Shown here piece by piece: positions 1-5,728 of a stretch of 5,886 bases of DNA (the first letter of the stretch is position 1; each line of letters begins with the position of its first letter). The translations under genes and the position numbers were made by a program. Origin of the DNA: an uncultured Bacteroides sp. (GTDB lineage: Bacteria > Bacteroidota > Bacteroidia > Bacteroidales > Bacteroidaceae); NCBI GenBank assembly GCA_905197435.1, contig CAJJYX010000181.1, forward strand, positions 1 through 5,886, in the 5' to 3' direction. Below the pieces are notes generated by a model. It was not told the DNA's origin, made no database searches, and saw nothing but the letters and a program-made list of their open reading frames with translations.

Positions 1-68
1 GCAGCCGGCCGAATATGAAGAGAGGTACGCAGCCGGAAGATTATCCTTACTCTTTCTCTAGGGAGTAA
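1..68 (+). CDS. C-terminal tail of an unidentified plus-strand gene (partial)
   Basis: The window opens inside what is probably the end of a plus-strand gene, because a strong plus-strand terminator follows at 117-158. Two frames are open from the edge. The frame starting at base 3 ends in TAA at 66-68 and gives a hydrophilic tail ending PEDYPYSFSRE. The frame starting at base 2 ends in TAG at 59-61 and gives a tail ending AAGRLSLLFL. I cannot decide between them from about 20 codons. I slightly favour the first because TAA is a common stop in this group and a polar C terminus is usual. No family is recognisable. The gene is convergent with the GH65 gene and is probably unrelated to it. Confidence 0.4.
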   Translation, partial: SRPNMKRGTQPEDYPYSFSRE

Positions 69-116
69 AGTAAATGTGTTTAGAATTTTTTTGAGGTTTT
101 TAGATTGTTAGGGTAT

Positions 117-158
117 GAATGGCATTCCAGAAAGATAGTGGGATGCCATTCTTTTTTT
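117..158 (+). terminator. Rho-independent terminator of the left-edge gene
   Basis: GAATGGCATTCC (117-128) pairs with GGGATGCCATTC (140-151), giving 12 pairs including one G-T wobble. The loop is 11 nt and seven T residues follow at 152-158. The T tract lies only on the plus-strand side, so it terminates transcription entering from the left. Read on the minus strand there is no T run after the stem, so it is at best a weak terminator for the GH65 gene. Confidence 0.88.
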
Positions 159-175
159 ATTCACTAACCGCCTCC

Positions 176-322
176 CTATATGCATCTCCTCGCCATCTCC
201 TCCACTATATATGTATCAAGTAAGTTGACGTGTGTTGTAATTGCCACCGGAATATCTATTCTTGCACAAGGGTAGTCATCTAAATGTTCTTCCGGTTTTA
301 TAGGATAATTTATCGGCAACCC
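176..322 (-). other. Open in-frame extension after the GH65 stop codon
   Basis: Directly after the TAA of the GH65 gene the same frame stays open for 48 codons to a TAG at 176-178. The conceptual peptide starts GLPINYPIKPEEHLDDYP and ends EEMARRCI. It is rich in acidic and aliphatic residues and looks protein-like, but I recognise no family. There is no ATG near its beginning; the only early alternative start is a TTG as second codon (317-319). It could be a decayed gene fragment, a former C-terminal extension, or chance: 48 stop-free codons are only moderately unlikely. Otherwise 159-322 shows no gene and no minus-strand terminator. Confidence 0.2.
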
Positions 323-2641
323 TTAATTCTTCAGGGGTATTCTCTTCATTGCCCCCCGTTCTATCGTATATTTGTTCCCATATACTTGTATGTCCAGCCC
401 GTTTCCTGCTGTAAGCGAGATTTCAATTTCTTTTCCCACCCGTATGTGAAGCGTGTTTCTCAGATAATTCACCTTGAATGAATAGCTGTTCCATTCCTGT
501 GGTATGACGGGGGAGAAACACAGCATCTCTTTCAATACCTGCATACCTGCAAATCCACGTACGATGGCCAGCCAGCTACCGGGCATACTGGTTATGTGCA
601 ATCCTTGGTCCGTTTCATTATTGTAGTCGTCCAAATCGAGTCGTGTAGCATGCAGAAAAAGTTGGTAAGCCTTTTCCACCTTGCCGATCCGTGCTGCCAG
701 GATGGAATGGATATGGGGCGAAAGGGAAGATTCGTGTACAGTCATCGGCTCGTAGAACTCGAAGTTGCGACGGATAGTTTCCGTGTCGAAATAGAAGTAA
801 TAAAGATAGAGCCCGAGTAGCACGTCACTTTGCTTGATGTAGCAAGAGCGTAGAATACGGTCCCATGACCAATGCTGGTTGATGGGACGTTCCCCGGCGG
901 GAATGTTGTCCGTGTTTTCCAGCACTTTATCCATGTAGCCGTCATTCTGAATGAAAATGCCCCGTTCCTTGTCTTCCGGCAGGTACATACGTTCGATGAT
1001 GTCTCTCCACCGGCTGCTTTCTTCCGTTTGGTTGAAGTTGGTGATGCGGCGGATGTGGGCATATTCGTCCGGATACTGCTGCGCCACCATTTCCTGGAAA
1101 TGGAGAGTCATCCTGAGGCATTGCATACAGGAATAGTTGGTGTACCAGTTATTGTCCACATTGTTTTCATATTCATCCGGACCGGTAACTCCGAGTATGA
1201 CATATTTCTGTTTGGGTTGGGAGAAAGATACCCGTTGGCTCCAGAAACGGCTGATGGCAATCATTACTTCCAGGCCATATTTGGCAATGTAGTCTATGCT
1301 TCCTGTCAGCGCTGCATGCTGAACGATGGCGTAGACTATGATATTGTTGCGGTGAATTTCCTCGAATGTGATTTCCCATTCGCTGTGGCATTCCTCTCCG
1401 TTGTTGGTCACTTGTGGGAATAGGGCTGCCCCGTCCTTGAAGCCCAGTTTGCGGGCGTTTTCTATGGCTTTGGGAAGCTGGTTATGCCGGTATGCAAGCA
1501 AGTTCTTTGCAATCTCCTTGGGAGTGGATAGCAGGAAAAACGGCACGCAGCACAATTCTGTATTCCAATAAGTATTGCCACCATATTTTTCTCCGGTGAA
1601 TCCTTTGGGACCGATGTTCAGACGAGGGTCGTCTCCCCGGTAGGTTTGATACAGTTGGAAAATATTGTATCGGATGCCTTGCTGTGCCTCCGGGTCTCCT
1701 TCGATGACAACGTCCGTTTCGTCCCAGATTTCCTGCCAAGCCTTTTGGTGTTTTTTCACCAGCGTATTCCAGCCTGTGTTCTTGGCTTCACGCGCTTCGG
1801 CTACGGAATGTTCCACCAGTTCACTCCGTTCATGATAGAGGGAAGAAGCGATGGCAGTGTATTTGATGAGAGTCACGTTGTCTCCGGGTTTCACGTCGGT
1901 GCCTACGCTGAAACCGGTCTGTTTTTCCTTTTCTATTTCTATCCGTATGGGGTTGGCAATGGTTTCCTTGCTGTTTTTGAAGAACTGGTAGGTCATGGCA
2001 TAGCTCACTTGCGCATCCTCCCGGCGGGTCTGCGTCCAGAGGTAGGCACAGTCGCTGCTGGAACCGGAACGCAGAATGTTCCATATCTTCAGGTCCGGCA
2101 GGTCAACGTTGTCCACAATATTTCCGTCAAGGATGGGCACGAGTGAGATTCTGCCGGTATAGTTGATGGAAGATACGCTATATTTGATGAGGCAGAGGTT
2201 GGGTCGTGCCATATCTGTGATGTGCTCTATATGGATACGAAGTTGGTTTCCCCGGGGAGAAGTCACTTCCATATCCCGGTAGGAGATGCCCTCCTTCATG
2301 TCAAGGCGGCGGTTGAAGCTGTTGACGTCCCAACTGGCCAAATCGAGCTCTTCATCAATGAGACGCAGGTTGATACGGCTCCAGTCGGCTGCTTTGGGCA
2401 TGCGGGTGTAATATTGGGGAAATCCGTTCTTCCACCATCCCACGCGGGTTTTATCCAGGAATGTGATACCGGCTACAAATGAACCGCGGTAACTGTCGCT
2501 GCTGTAGGGCTCTTCAAAATACCCCCGCTGTCCGAAGCGTCCGTTTCCGAGACTGAATATACTTTCCGACATCCGTTGATGGTCGGGGTGGAACTGGTCT
2601 TCGATGATGTTCCATTCATCGGTCTTGAGGTATTTTTTCAT
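323..2641 (-). CDS. GH65 family phosphorylase, probably maltose phosphorylase
   Basis: This cytoplasmic enzyme of 772 residues (normal family length, no signal peptide) probably cleaves maltose with phosphate to glucose and beta-glucose 1-phosphate. The order is the family's usual one: an N-terminal beta-sandwich (about 12-270), a linker, an (alpha/alpha)6 barrel (about 315-690) and a short C-terminal beta domain (about 700-755). GVTGPDEYENNVDNN (484-498) contains Glu490, the expected general acid. KQSDV (603-607), HESSLSP (636-642) and GLHITSMPGSW (680-690) match the phosphate-binding and conserved C-terminal barrel segments. NNGEECHSEWEITFEEIHRN (413-432) resembles maltose phosphorylases more than trehalose or kojibiose phosphorylases. 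Residues 359-362 read WNTE where I expect WDTE. The ATG at 2641 is chosen because MKKYLKTDEWNIIEDQF is the usual N terminus. The gene lies 242 bp behind the transporter and may have its own promoter. The family is certain; the substrate is inferred. Confidence 0.92.
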   Translation of the reverse strand: MKKYLKTDEWNIIEDQFHPDHQRMSESIFSLGNGRFGQRGYFEEPYSSDSYRGSFVAGITFLDKTRVGWWKNGFPQYYTRMPKAADWSRINLRLIDEELDLASWDVNSFNRRLDMKEGISYRDMEVTSPRGNQLRIHIEHITDMARPNLCLIKYSVSSINYTGRISLVPILDGNIVDNVDLPDLKIWNILRSGSSSDCAYLWTQTRREDAQVSYAMTYQFFKNSKETIANPIRIEIEKEKQTGFSVGTDVKPGDNVTLIKYTAIASSLYHERSELVEHSVAEAREAKNTGWNTLVKKHQKAWQEIWDETDVVIEGDPEAQQGIRYNIFQLYQTYRGDDPRLNIGPKGFTGEKYGGNTYWNTELCCVPFFLLSTPKEIAKNLLAYRHNQLPKAIENARKLGFKDGAALFPQVTNNGEECHSEWEITFEEIHRNNIIVYAIVQHAALTGSIDYIAKYGLEVMIAISRFWSQRVSFSQPKQKYVILGVTGPDEYENNVDNNWYTNYSCMQCLRMTLHFQEMVAQQYPDEYAHIRRITNFNQTEESSRWRDIIERMYLPEDKERGIFIQNDGYMDKVLENTDNIPAGERPINQHWSWDRILRSCYIKQSDVLLGLYLYYFYFDTETIRRNFEFYEPMTVHESSLSPHIHSILAARIGKVEKAYQLFLHATRLDLDDYNNETDQGLHITSMPGSWLAIVRGFAGMQVLKEMLCFSPVIPQEWNSYSFKVNYLRNTLHIRVGKEIEISLTAGNGLDIQVYGNKYTIERGAMKRIPLKN

Positions 2642-2711
2642 GGCGACGTATTTTCTGTAGTTATCGCCGTAAAGTTAAGCAATATGCGGAAATAAAGAAG
2701 AAAAGTGAGGA

Positions 2712-2743
2712 CAAAAATAAATAAAGGCAAGGAAAGGCACTAA
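2712..2743 (-). promoter_or_regulatory. Candidate promoter for the GH65 gene
   Basis: On the minus strand TATTTTTG (2719-2712) fits the Bacteroides -7 consensus TAnnTTTG exactly. TTAG (2743-2740), three of four bases of the -33 TTTG, lies 20 bp upstream, the preferred spacing. It would give a leader of roughly 60-65 nt before the ATG at 2641. A weaker alternative -7 box, TAACTTTA, lies at 2677-2670. The site lies just downstream of the repeat hairpin, so the GH65 gene could be transcribed apart from the lacI-transporter pair. Confidence 0.5.
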
Positions 2744-2746
2744 ATA

Positions 2747-2857
2747 GACACCGGAGAAGGTATCGTTCCCCGGTGTCGAACGATGCCTTCCCCGGTGCCG
2801 GACGATGTCTTCCCCGGTGTCGGACGGGATACTGCCCGGTGTCGGTCAATATCTTTG
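2747..2857. repeat. 22-bp tandem repeat array with an inverted copy (hairpin)
   Basis: Between transporter and GH65 lies a GC-rich array with an exact 22-bp period. On the plus strand the units start at 2768, 2790 and 2812 with CCCCGGTGTCG, CCCCGGTGCCG and CCCCGGTGTCG. Their second halves are AACGATGCCTT, GACGATGTCTT and a diverged GACGGGATACTG. A fourth, decayed copy (CCCGGTGTCG) starts at 2835. At 2747-2767 the same unit is present inverted: its reverse complement differs from 2779-2799 at only 3 of 21 positions. The two form a long stem with an 11-nt loop (2768-2778). No T tract follows on the minus strand, so this is not a classical terminator. It may protect the upstream lacI-transporter mRNA end, attenuate transcription, or be an intergenic REP-like element. 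Confidence 0.85.
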
Positions 2858-2883
2858 TTTCAGAGAACTTCTGGAGGCGATTT

Positions 2884-4257
2884 TCAGTCTGCTTTTTCTC
2901 CTTTGGTCTCTTTAATTAAATATACACAAAGAGCACCGATTATCAGCATAACTCCTGCCAATACAAGCATATTGATTTCGGGAGGCAGTGCGCCTTTGGG
3001 AGTAAACAAGGCAAGAATGGTGCCGCCCAAAGCAGCTGCTATAATCTGCGGGATACAAATGGTACCATTGAAAAGTCCCAGGTAGGTACCCATGTGGCCT
3101 CCGCTCAGTGCATTGGTCAGGATAGTGAACGGCAGCGCCAGCATGGCAGCCCACGCACAACCAATCAGCAGGAAGGAAATGAACAACATATAAGGGCTAT
3201 GTATGAAGTAGGTGGAAATGAAACCTATACCTCCCAGCACAAGGCTGAGCGAATAGACAAGACGGCGGTCCTTGAACATCGGTATGCAGACGGCCCACAG
3301 TACGGAGCCGATGGCTTGTACGGCAAATAACACTCCTACCCAGTTGGCGGCTTCTTGGTATTGCAGGCTCTTGGTGTCGAGCACAACCTTGGTAATGCCA
3401 TCCATCAGATGCTCTACTGTTGGGGCGTCGAAGGCATTGGCAGCAATACTGCCGTTGGTATAGGTCCACATGAACATAAAGGCAAACCAGCAGAAGAATT
3501 GTACCAATCCTATGGTCCAGAATACTTTCGGAGCTTTGATGAGCAGTTTCAGCATATTGGTCTTTTCATGTTCCTCTTCTTCTGTAATCCCGTGATATTC
3601 CGCATATTCGGCAGGTGGCATCTCCTTCACCTTGACGGAAGTGTAGATGACACAGAAGATAAGGATGGCAGCCCCGATATAGAACGAATAAATCACCGAG
3701 TCGGGAATTACGCCTTGGGGAGCTGTGTTGCTGATGCCAATCCATGCAAAGATGAATGGGAAGAGATAGCCTACCAGGCTACCTGCATTGCAAAGAAAGC
3801 TTTGGATGGAGTAGGCGAGCCCTTTTTGTTTCTCGTTTACCATGTCGCCCACCATCATCTTGAAGGGCTGCATAGCCATATTGATGGAGGTGTCGAGAAA
3901 CATCAGCGATACCAGTCCGAAAATCATGGCTGTGCTTACTGCCATGCCGAAACTTCCGGCATTGGGTAGCAGGCACATGACGAGTACGGCTACCAGTGAA
4001 CCGATAAACAGATAGGGGATGCGGCGTCCGAAGCGTGTCCAAGTCTTGTCGCTGGCAGCTCCCACAATAGGTTGTACGATGATGCCTGCCAACGGTGGCA
4101 ATATCCAGAAATAACTCAAATTATGCGGGTCTGCACCCAATGTGGAAAAAATGCGGCTTATGTTTGCACTCTGCAAAGCATATGCAATCTGTACGCCGAA
4201 AAAACCAAAGCTGATGTTCCACAGCTTCCAGAAACTTAAATCGGGTTTTACTTTCAT
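2884..4257 (-). CDS. SLC45-like MFS sugar transporter, probable maltose importer
   Basis: This 457-residue inner-membrane transporter has about twelve hydrophobic segments and a long hydrophilic central loop (about 208-243, with TEEEEHEK) between helices 6 and 7. That is the normal MFS architecture. DKTWTRFGRRIPY (70-82) is the MFS motif A in the GRR-P-Y form typical of the SLC45/sucrose-maltose group. The early segment ALQSANISRIFSTLGA (27-42) is typical of bacterial relatives encoded beside GH65 phosphorylases and GH13 enzymes. The likely role is proton-coupled uptake of maltose or another alpha-glucoside from the periplasm. The ATG at 4257 follows an A/T-rich stretch 19 bp after the lacI stop, so the two genes are almost surely one transcript. 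Substrate and coupling ion are inferred from context. The family is well supported. Confidence 0.9.
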   Translation of the reverse strand: MKVKPDLSFWKLWNISFGFFGVQIAYALQSANISRIFSTLGADPHNLSYFWILPPLAGIIVQPIVGAASDKTWTRFGRRIPYLFIGSLVAVLVMCLLPNAGSFGMAVSTAMIFGLVSLMFLDTSINMAMQPFKMMVGDMVNEKQKGLAYSIQSFLCNAGSLVGYLFPFIFAWIGISNTAPQGVIPDSVIYSFYIGAAILIFCVIYTSVKVKEMPPAEYAEYHGITEEEEHEKTNMLKLLIKAPKVFWTIGLVQFFCWFAFMFMWTYTNGSIAANAFDAPTVEHLMDGITKVVLDTKSLQYQEAANWVGVLFAVQAIGSVLWAVCIPMFKDRRLVYSLSLVLGGIGFISTYFIHSPYMLFISFLLIGCAWAAMLALPFTILTNALSGGHMGTYLGLFNGTICIPQIIAAALGGTILALFTPKGALPPEINMLVLAGVMLIIGALCVYLIKETKGEKAD

Positions 4258-4276
4258 GATAGTTTAATATGTTTTA

Positions 4277-5281
4277 TTATTTCGTAGTTCCTCTTATCAC
4301 CAGGTTGGTGCGTACTATCTTGTTGTTGCTTTTCTCTTTGCCCTCCAGGTTTCCGGTCAGGATGCTGAAGGCGCTTTTTCCTATTTCCTCGCCATGTTGT
4401 TCTACGGTTGTCAGTTTCGGGTCGGTACTTTTGGCAATGGCTCCGTCGGTGAATCCGCAGATAGACACTTCATCGGGAACTTTTATGCCGACCAGTTTAC
4501 ATGCGTACAGTATGCCCGAAGCCGTTTCGTCGTTGATGGCAAAGAAACCGTCAGGCCGGTTTTCGCTTTCCAGCAGGTCGGGGGTGATGGAGATGGCACG
4601 TTCACGGGTGTCGCACAGCAGAATCATGCTGTCGTCCACCGGAATCTTATACTTCTTCATGGCATCCAGATATCCGTTCCGGCGGTTCTTGGTAATCTCC
4701 AGGTGGGGAGCCGCACCGTAGAAGAAGATACGCTTGCATCCGGTCTGTATCATGTATTCCACTGCTGCAAAGGAGCCGGCATAGTCGTCCACCACCACTC
4801 GCTCGGTTTTCAGTCCCGTGCAGATGCGGTCGTAAAAGACGATGGGGATATTGTTGTTCAGCAGTTCCTGGTAATGGTCGTATTGGGAAGTGTCCTTGGC
4901 AAGTGAGGCGATGACTCCGCAGACACGGGCTGCAAGGAAAGAATGTACGATTTTCACTTCCTGTTCATACGACTCATTGCTCTGTGCCACTATGATGTTA
5001 TAACCGGCATCTGCCGCCGCTTTTTCAATCCCGCTCAATACGCAGGAAAAGAAGTGATGCACCAATTGTGGAACGATGACACCGATGGTGTTGCTACGGC
5101 TTGCACGGAGGTTTACGGCAAGCACATTGGGCTTGTAGTTATGTTCGCGAGCGTAGGTGTGGATAAGGTCGCGCGTTTCCTTGCTGATGTCCGGATTGTC
5201 TTTCAGTGCTCTTGACACTGTGGAGGGGGAGACGTTCAACGCCCGGGCAATATCCTTGATGGTAATCTGCGGTTTATTCAT
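4277..5281 (-). CDS. LacI/GalR family transcriptional regulator
   Basis: This is a 334-residue cytoplasmic DNA-binding regulator of normal family length. ITIKDIARALNVSPSTVSRA (6-25) is the LacI helix-turn-helix. The minor-groove hinge region is around PNVLAVNLRAS (51-61). A periplasmic-binding-protein-like sensor domain starts at NTIGVIVP (64-71). Conserved effector-domain elements include GVIASLAKD (122-130), IPIVFYDR (145-152), RVVVDDYAGS (161-170), GFFAINDETASG (245-256) and the C-terminal ISICGF-like segment VSICGFTDG (272-280) with TTVEQ (291-295). It is first in an operon with the sugar transporter, and the GH65 gene follows, so it probably senses maltose or a related sugar and controls these genes. 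Inverted repeats in its own upstream region suggest autoregulation. Only one sensible ATG (5281) exists before the HTH. Effector and mode of control are inferred. Confidence 0.95.
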   Translation of the reverse strand: MNKPQITIKDIARALNVSPSTVSRALKDNPDISKETRDLIHTYAREHNYKPNVLAVNLRASRSNTIGVIVPQLVHHFFSCVLSGIEKAAADAGYNIIVAQSNESYEQEVKIVHSFLAARVCGVIASLAKDTSQYDHYQELLNNNIPIVFYDRICTGLKTERVVVDDYAGSFAAVEYMIQTGCKRIFFYGAAPHLEITKNRRNGYLDAMKKYKIPVDDSMILLCDTRERAISITPDLLESENRPDGFFAINDETASGILYACKLVGIKVPDEVSICGFTDGAIAKSTDPKLTTVEQHGEEIGKSAFSILTGNLEGKEKSNNKIVRTNLVIRGTTK

Positions 5282-5297
5282 GGTATAGTTTTGAGGA

Positions 5298-5305
5298 CAA
5301 AGATA
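5298..5305 (-). promoter_or_regulatory. Candidate -7 box of the lacI-transporter operon
   Basis: TATCTTTG on the minus strand (5305-5298) matches TAnnTTTG exactly and lies 16 bp before the lacI ATG, implying a very short leader of about 10 nt. The nearest TTTG (within TTTTTG, 5335-5330) is 24 bp upstream, longer than the usual 19-21, so the -33 element is weak or non-standard. Such a promoter might depend on an activator or be easily repressed. Confidence 0.5.
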
Positions 5306-5325
5306 AGGTAAACTTCCTTAATCCG

Positions 5326-5344
5326 ATTGCAAAAATAACGCAAT
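5326..5344. promoter_or_regulatory. Inverted repeat ATTGC-N9-GCAAT, possible operator
   Basis: ATTGC (5326-5330) and GCAAT (5340-5344) form a perfect 5-bp inverted repeat with a 9-bp spacer. It covers the region where the -33 element of the lacI promoter should be. A dimeric regulator such as the LacI protein could bind here and block its own promoter. It is short and could be chance. Confidence 0.3.
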
Positions 5345-5387
5345 ATGGTAAATTGTGCTTATTCGTTGAGGTTTATCGGGTTGTAAG

Positions 5388-5419
5388 TTTGTGCAAACGA
5401 TTGCGGTCTCTTATCTTTA
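5388..5419 (+). promoter_or_regulatory. Bacteroides-type promoter of the sensor remnant
   Basis: TTTG (5388-5391) is followed after exactly 20 bp by TATCTTTA (5412-5419). This matches the Bacteroides -33/-7 consensus TTTG / TAnnTTTG at all but the last base. Transcription would start near 5425 and read through the sensor remnant toward the galactanase gene. I see no terminator in 5642-5728, so the remnant promoter may still feed the downstream gene. Confidence 0.55.
5392..5405. promoter_or_regulatory. LacI-type operator-like palindrome
   Basis: TGCAAACGATTGCG is an imperfect 14-bp palindrome: five of seven base pairs are symmetric around a central CG. Arms of TGCAA/TTGC around a central CG are the general form of LacI/GalR-family operators. 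It lies inside the -33/-7 spacer of the plus-strand promoter, where a bound repressor would block RNA polymerase. It is also in the shared region upstream of lacI. The regulator encoded next door is the natural candidate to bind it, but this is inference. Confidence 0.4.
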
Positions 5420-5431
5420 CCCGGACCTTTA

Positions 5432-5641
5432 ATGAATGTAACCTTGAGTATGTATAGATATATTCTTTTTGTCTTTATGCTTTTACAGACTGTCTTCCCT
5501 TGTCGCATAGGGGCACAGAAGCCTGACTACCGGCTGTTCCAGAATATCAGCTTGGGGGCAGAGGCATCTGTTATAAGCTGTTTCCTGCAAGATACCCAAG
5601 GATTGATGTGGATAGGCTCAGATAAAGGCTTGTTCAGCTGA
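5432..5641 (+). pseudogene. N-terminal remnant of a hybrid two-component system (HTCS) sensor
   Basis: Sixty-nine codons remain of what is normally a protein of about 1300-1400 residues. In Bacteroides such proteins sense a polysaccharide fragment in the periplasm and activate a polysaccharide utilisation locus in the cytoplasm. Residues 1-29 are a signal peptide, with likely cleavage after IGAQ. The mature part begins PDYRLFQNISL and contains one beta-propeller repeat of the reg_prop type, ISCFLQDTQGLMWIGSDKGL (48-67). It stops with TGA just after GLFS, where intact homologues continue with more propeller repeats, a Y_Y_Y domain, histidine kinase, receiver and AraC-type HTH. No other frame restores the protein after the stop. 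The ATG at 5450 (residue 7, MYRYILF) may be the true start because the promoter leaves only a few bases before 5432. The neighbouring galactanase suggests the lost sensor recognised galactan. Confidence 0.72.
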
Positions 5642-5674
5642 TTGATCGCTGATTTCAAATTATAGGGAACTTCA

Positions 5675-5706
5675 TTCCTTAGTAAAGTGCTAATTTACTA
5701 TATTTG
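5675..5706 (+). promoter_or_regulatory. Candidate promoter of the GH53-like gene
   Basis: TATATTTG (5699-5706) fits the TAnnTTTG -7 consensus exactly and is 22 bp before the ATG at 5729. At the usual 20-bp spacing the -33 position (5675-5678) reads TTCC, only half matching TTTG. A weak -33 element is common where an activator is needed. Confidence 0.5.
5680..5700. promoter_or_regulatory. Perfect inverted repeat TAGTAAA-N7-TTTACTA over the galactanase promoter
   Basis: TAGTAAA (5680-5686) and TTTACTA (5694-5700) are exact reverse complements around a 7-bp spacer. The right arm overlaps the first two bases of the -7 box at 5699. No T run follows, so this is not a terminator. Position and symmetry suggest a binding site for a dimeric regulator acting on the downstream gene. 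Confidence 0.4.
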
Positions 5707-5728
5707 TGGAAATAATTAAGATAACACC

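Noticed and set aside
872..1423. 183-codon plus-strand open frame inside the GH65 gene
   Set aside because: It is antisense to a well-conserved enzyme, has no promoter-like element that I could see, and its translation resembles no protein family. Long antisense frames are common in genes of this base composition.
1646..2146. 166-codon plus-strand open frame inside the GH65 gene
   Set aside because: It lies entirely antisense to the N-terminal and linker parts of the phosphorylase, with no recognisable domain.
2747..2799. Rho-independent terminator for the lacI-transporter operon
   Set aside because: The stem is strong, but on the minus strand it is followed by TATTTAGTGCC rather than a T run, so it is better described as a structured repeat.
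2661..2849. 62-codon minus-strand open frame across the repeat array
   Set aside because: Its first half is only the translation of the 22-bp repeats, whose period is not a multiple of three, and the second half is A/T-rich promoter DNA. It is not a credible gene.
2747..2857. CRISPR-like array
   Set aside because: The repeats are contiguous, with no unique spacers, have an inverted member and no cas genes nearby.
3355..3969. 204-codon plus-strand open frame inside the transporter gene
   Set aside because: It is the His- and Gly-rich complement of transmembrane codons, a usual artefact opposite membrane-protein genes.
4394..4906. 170-codon plus-strand open frame inside lacI
   Set aside because: It is antisense to the conserved sensor domain of the regulator and no independent feature supports it.
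5637..5654. Direct repeat GCTGATT at the point where the sensor gene breaks off, as a deletion scar or target-site duplication
   Set aside because: The two 7-bp copies are only 4 bp apart with no element between them, so they do not by themselves show insertion or recombination.
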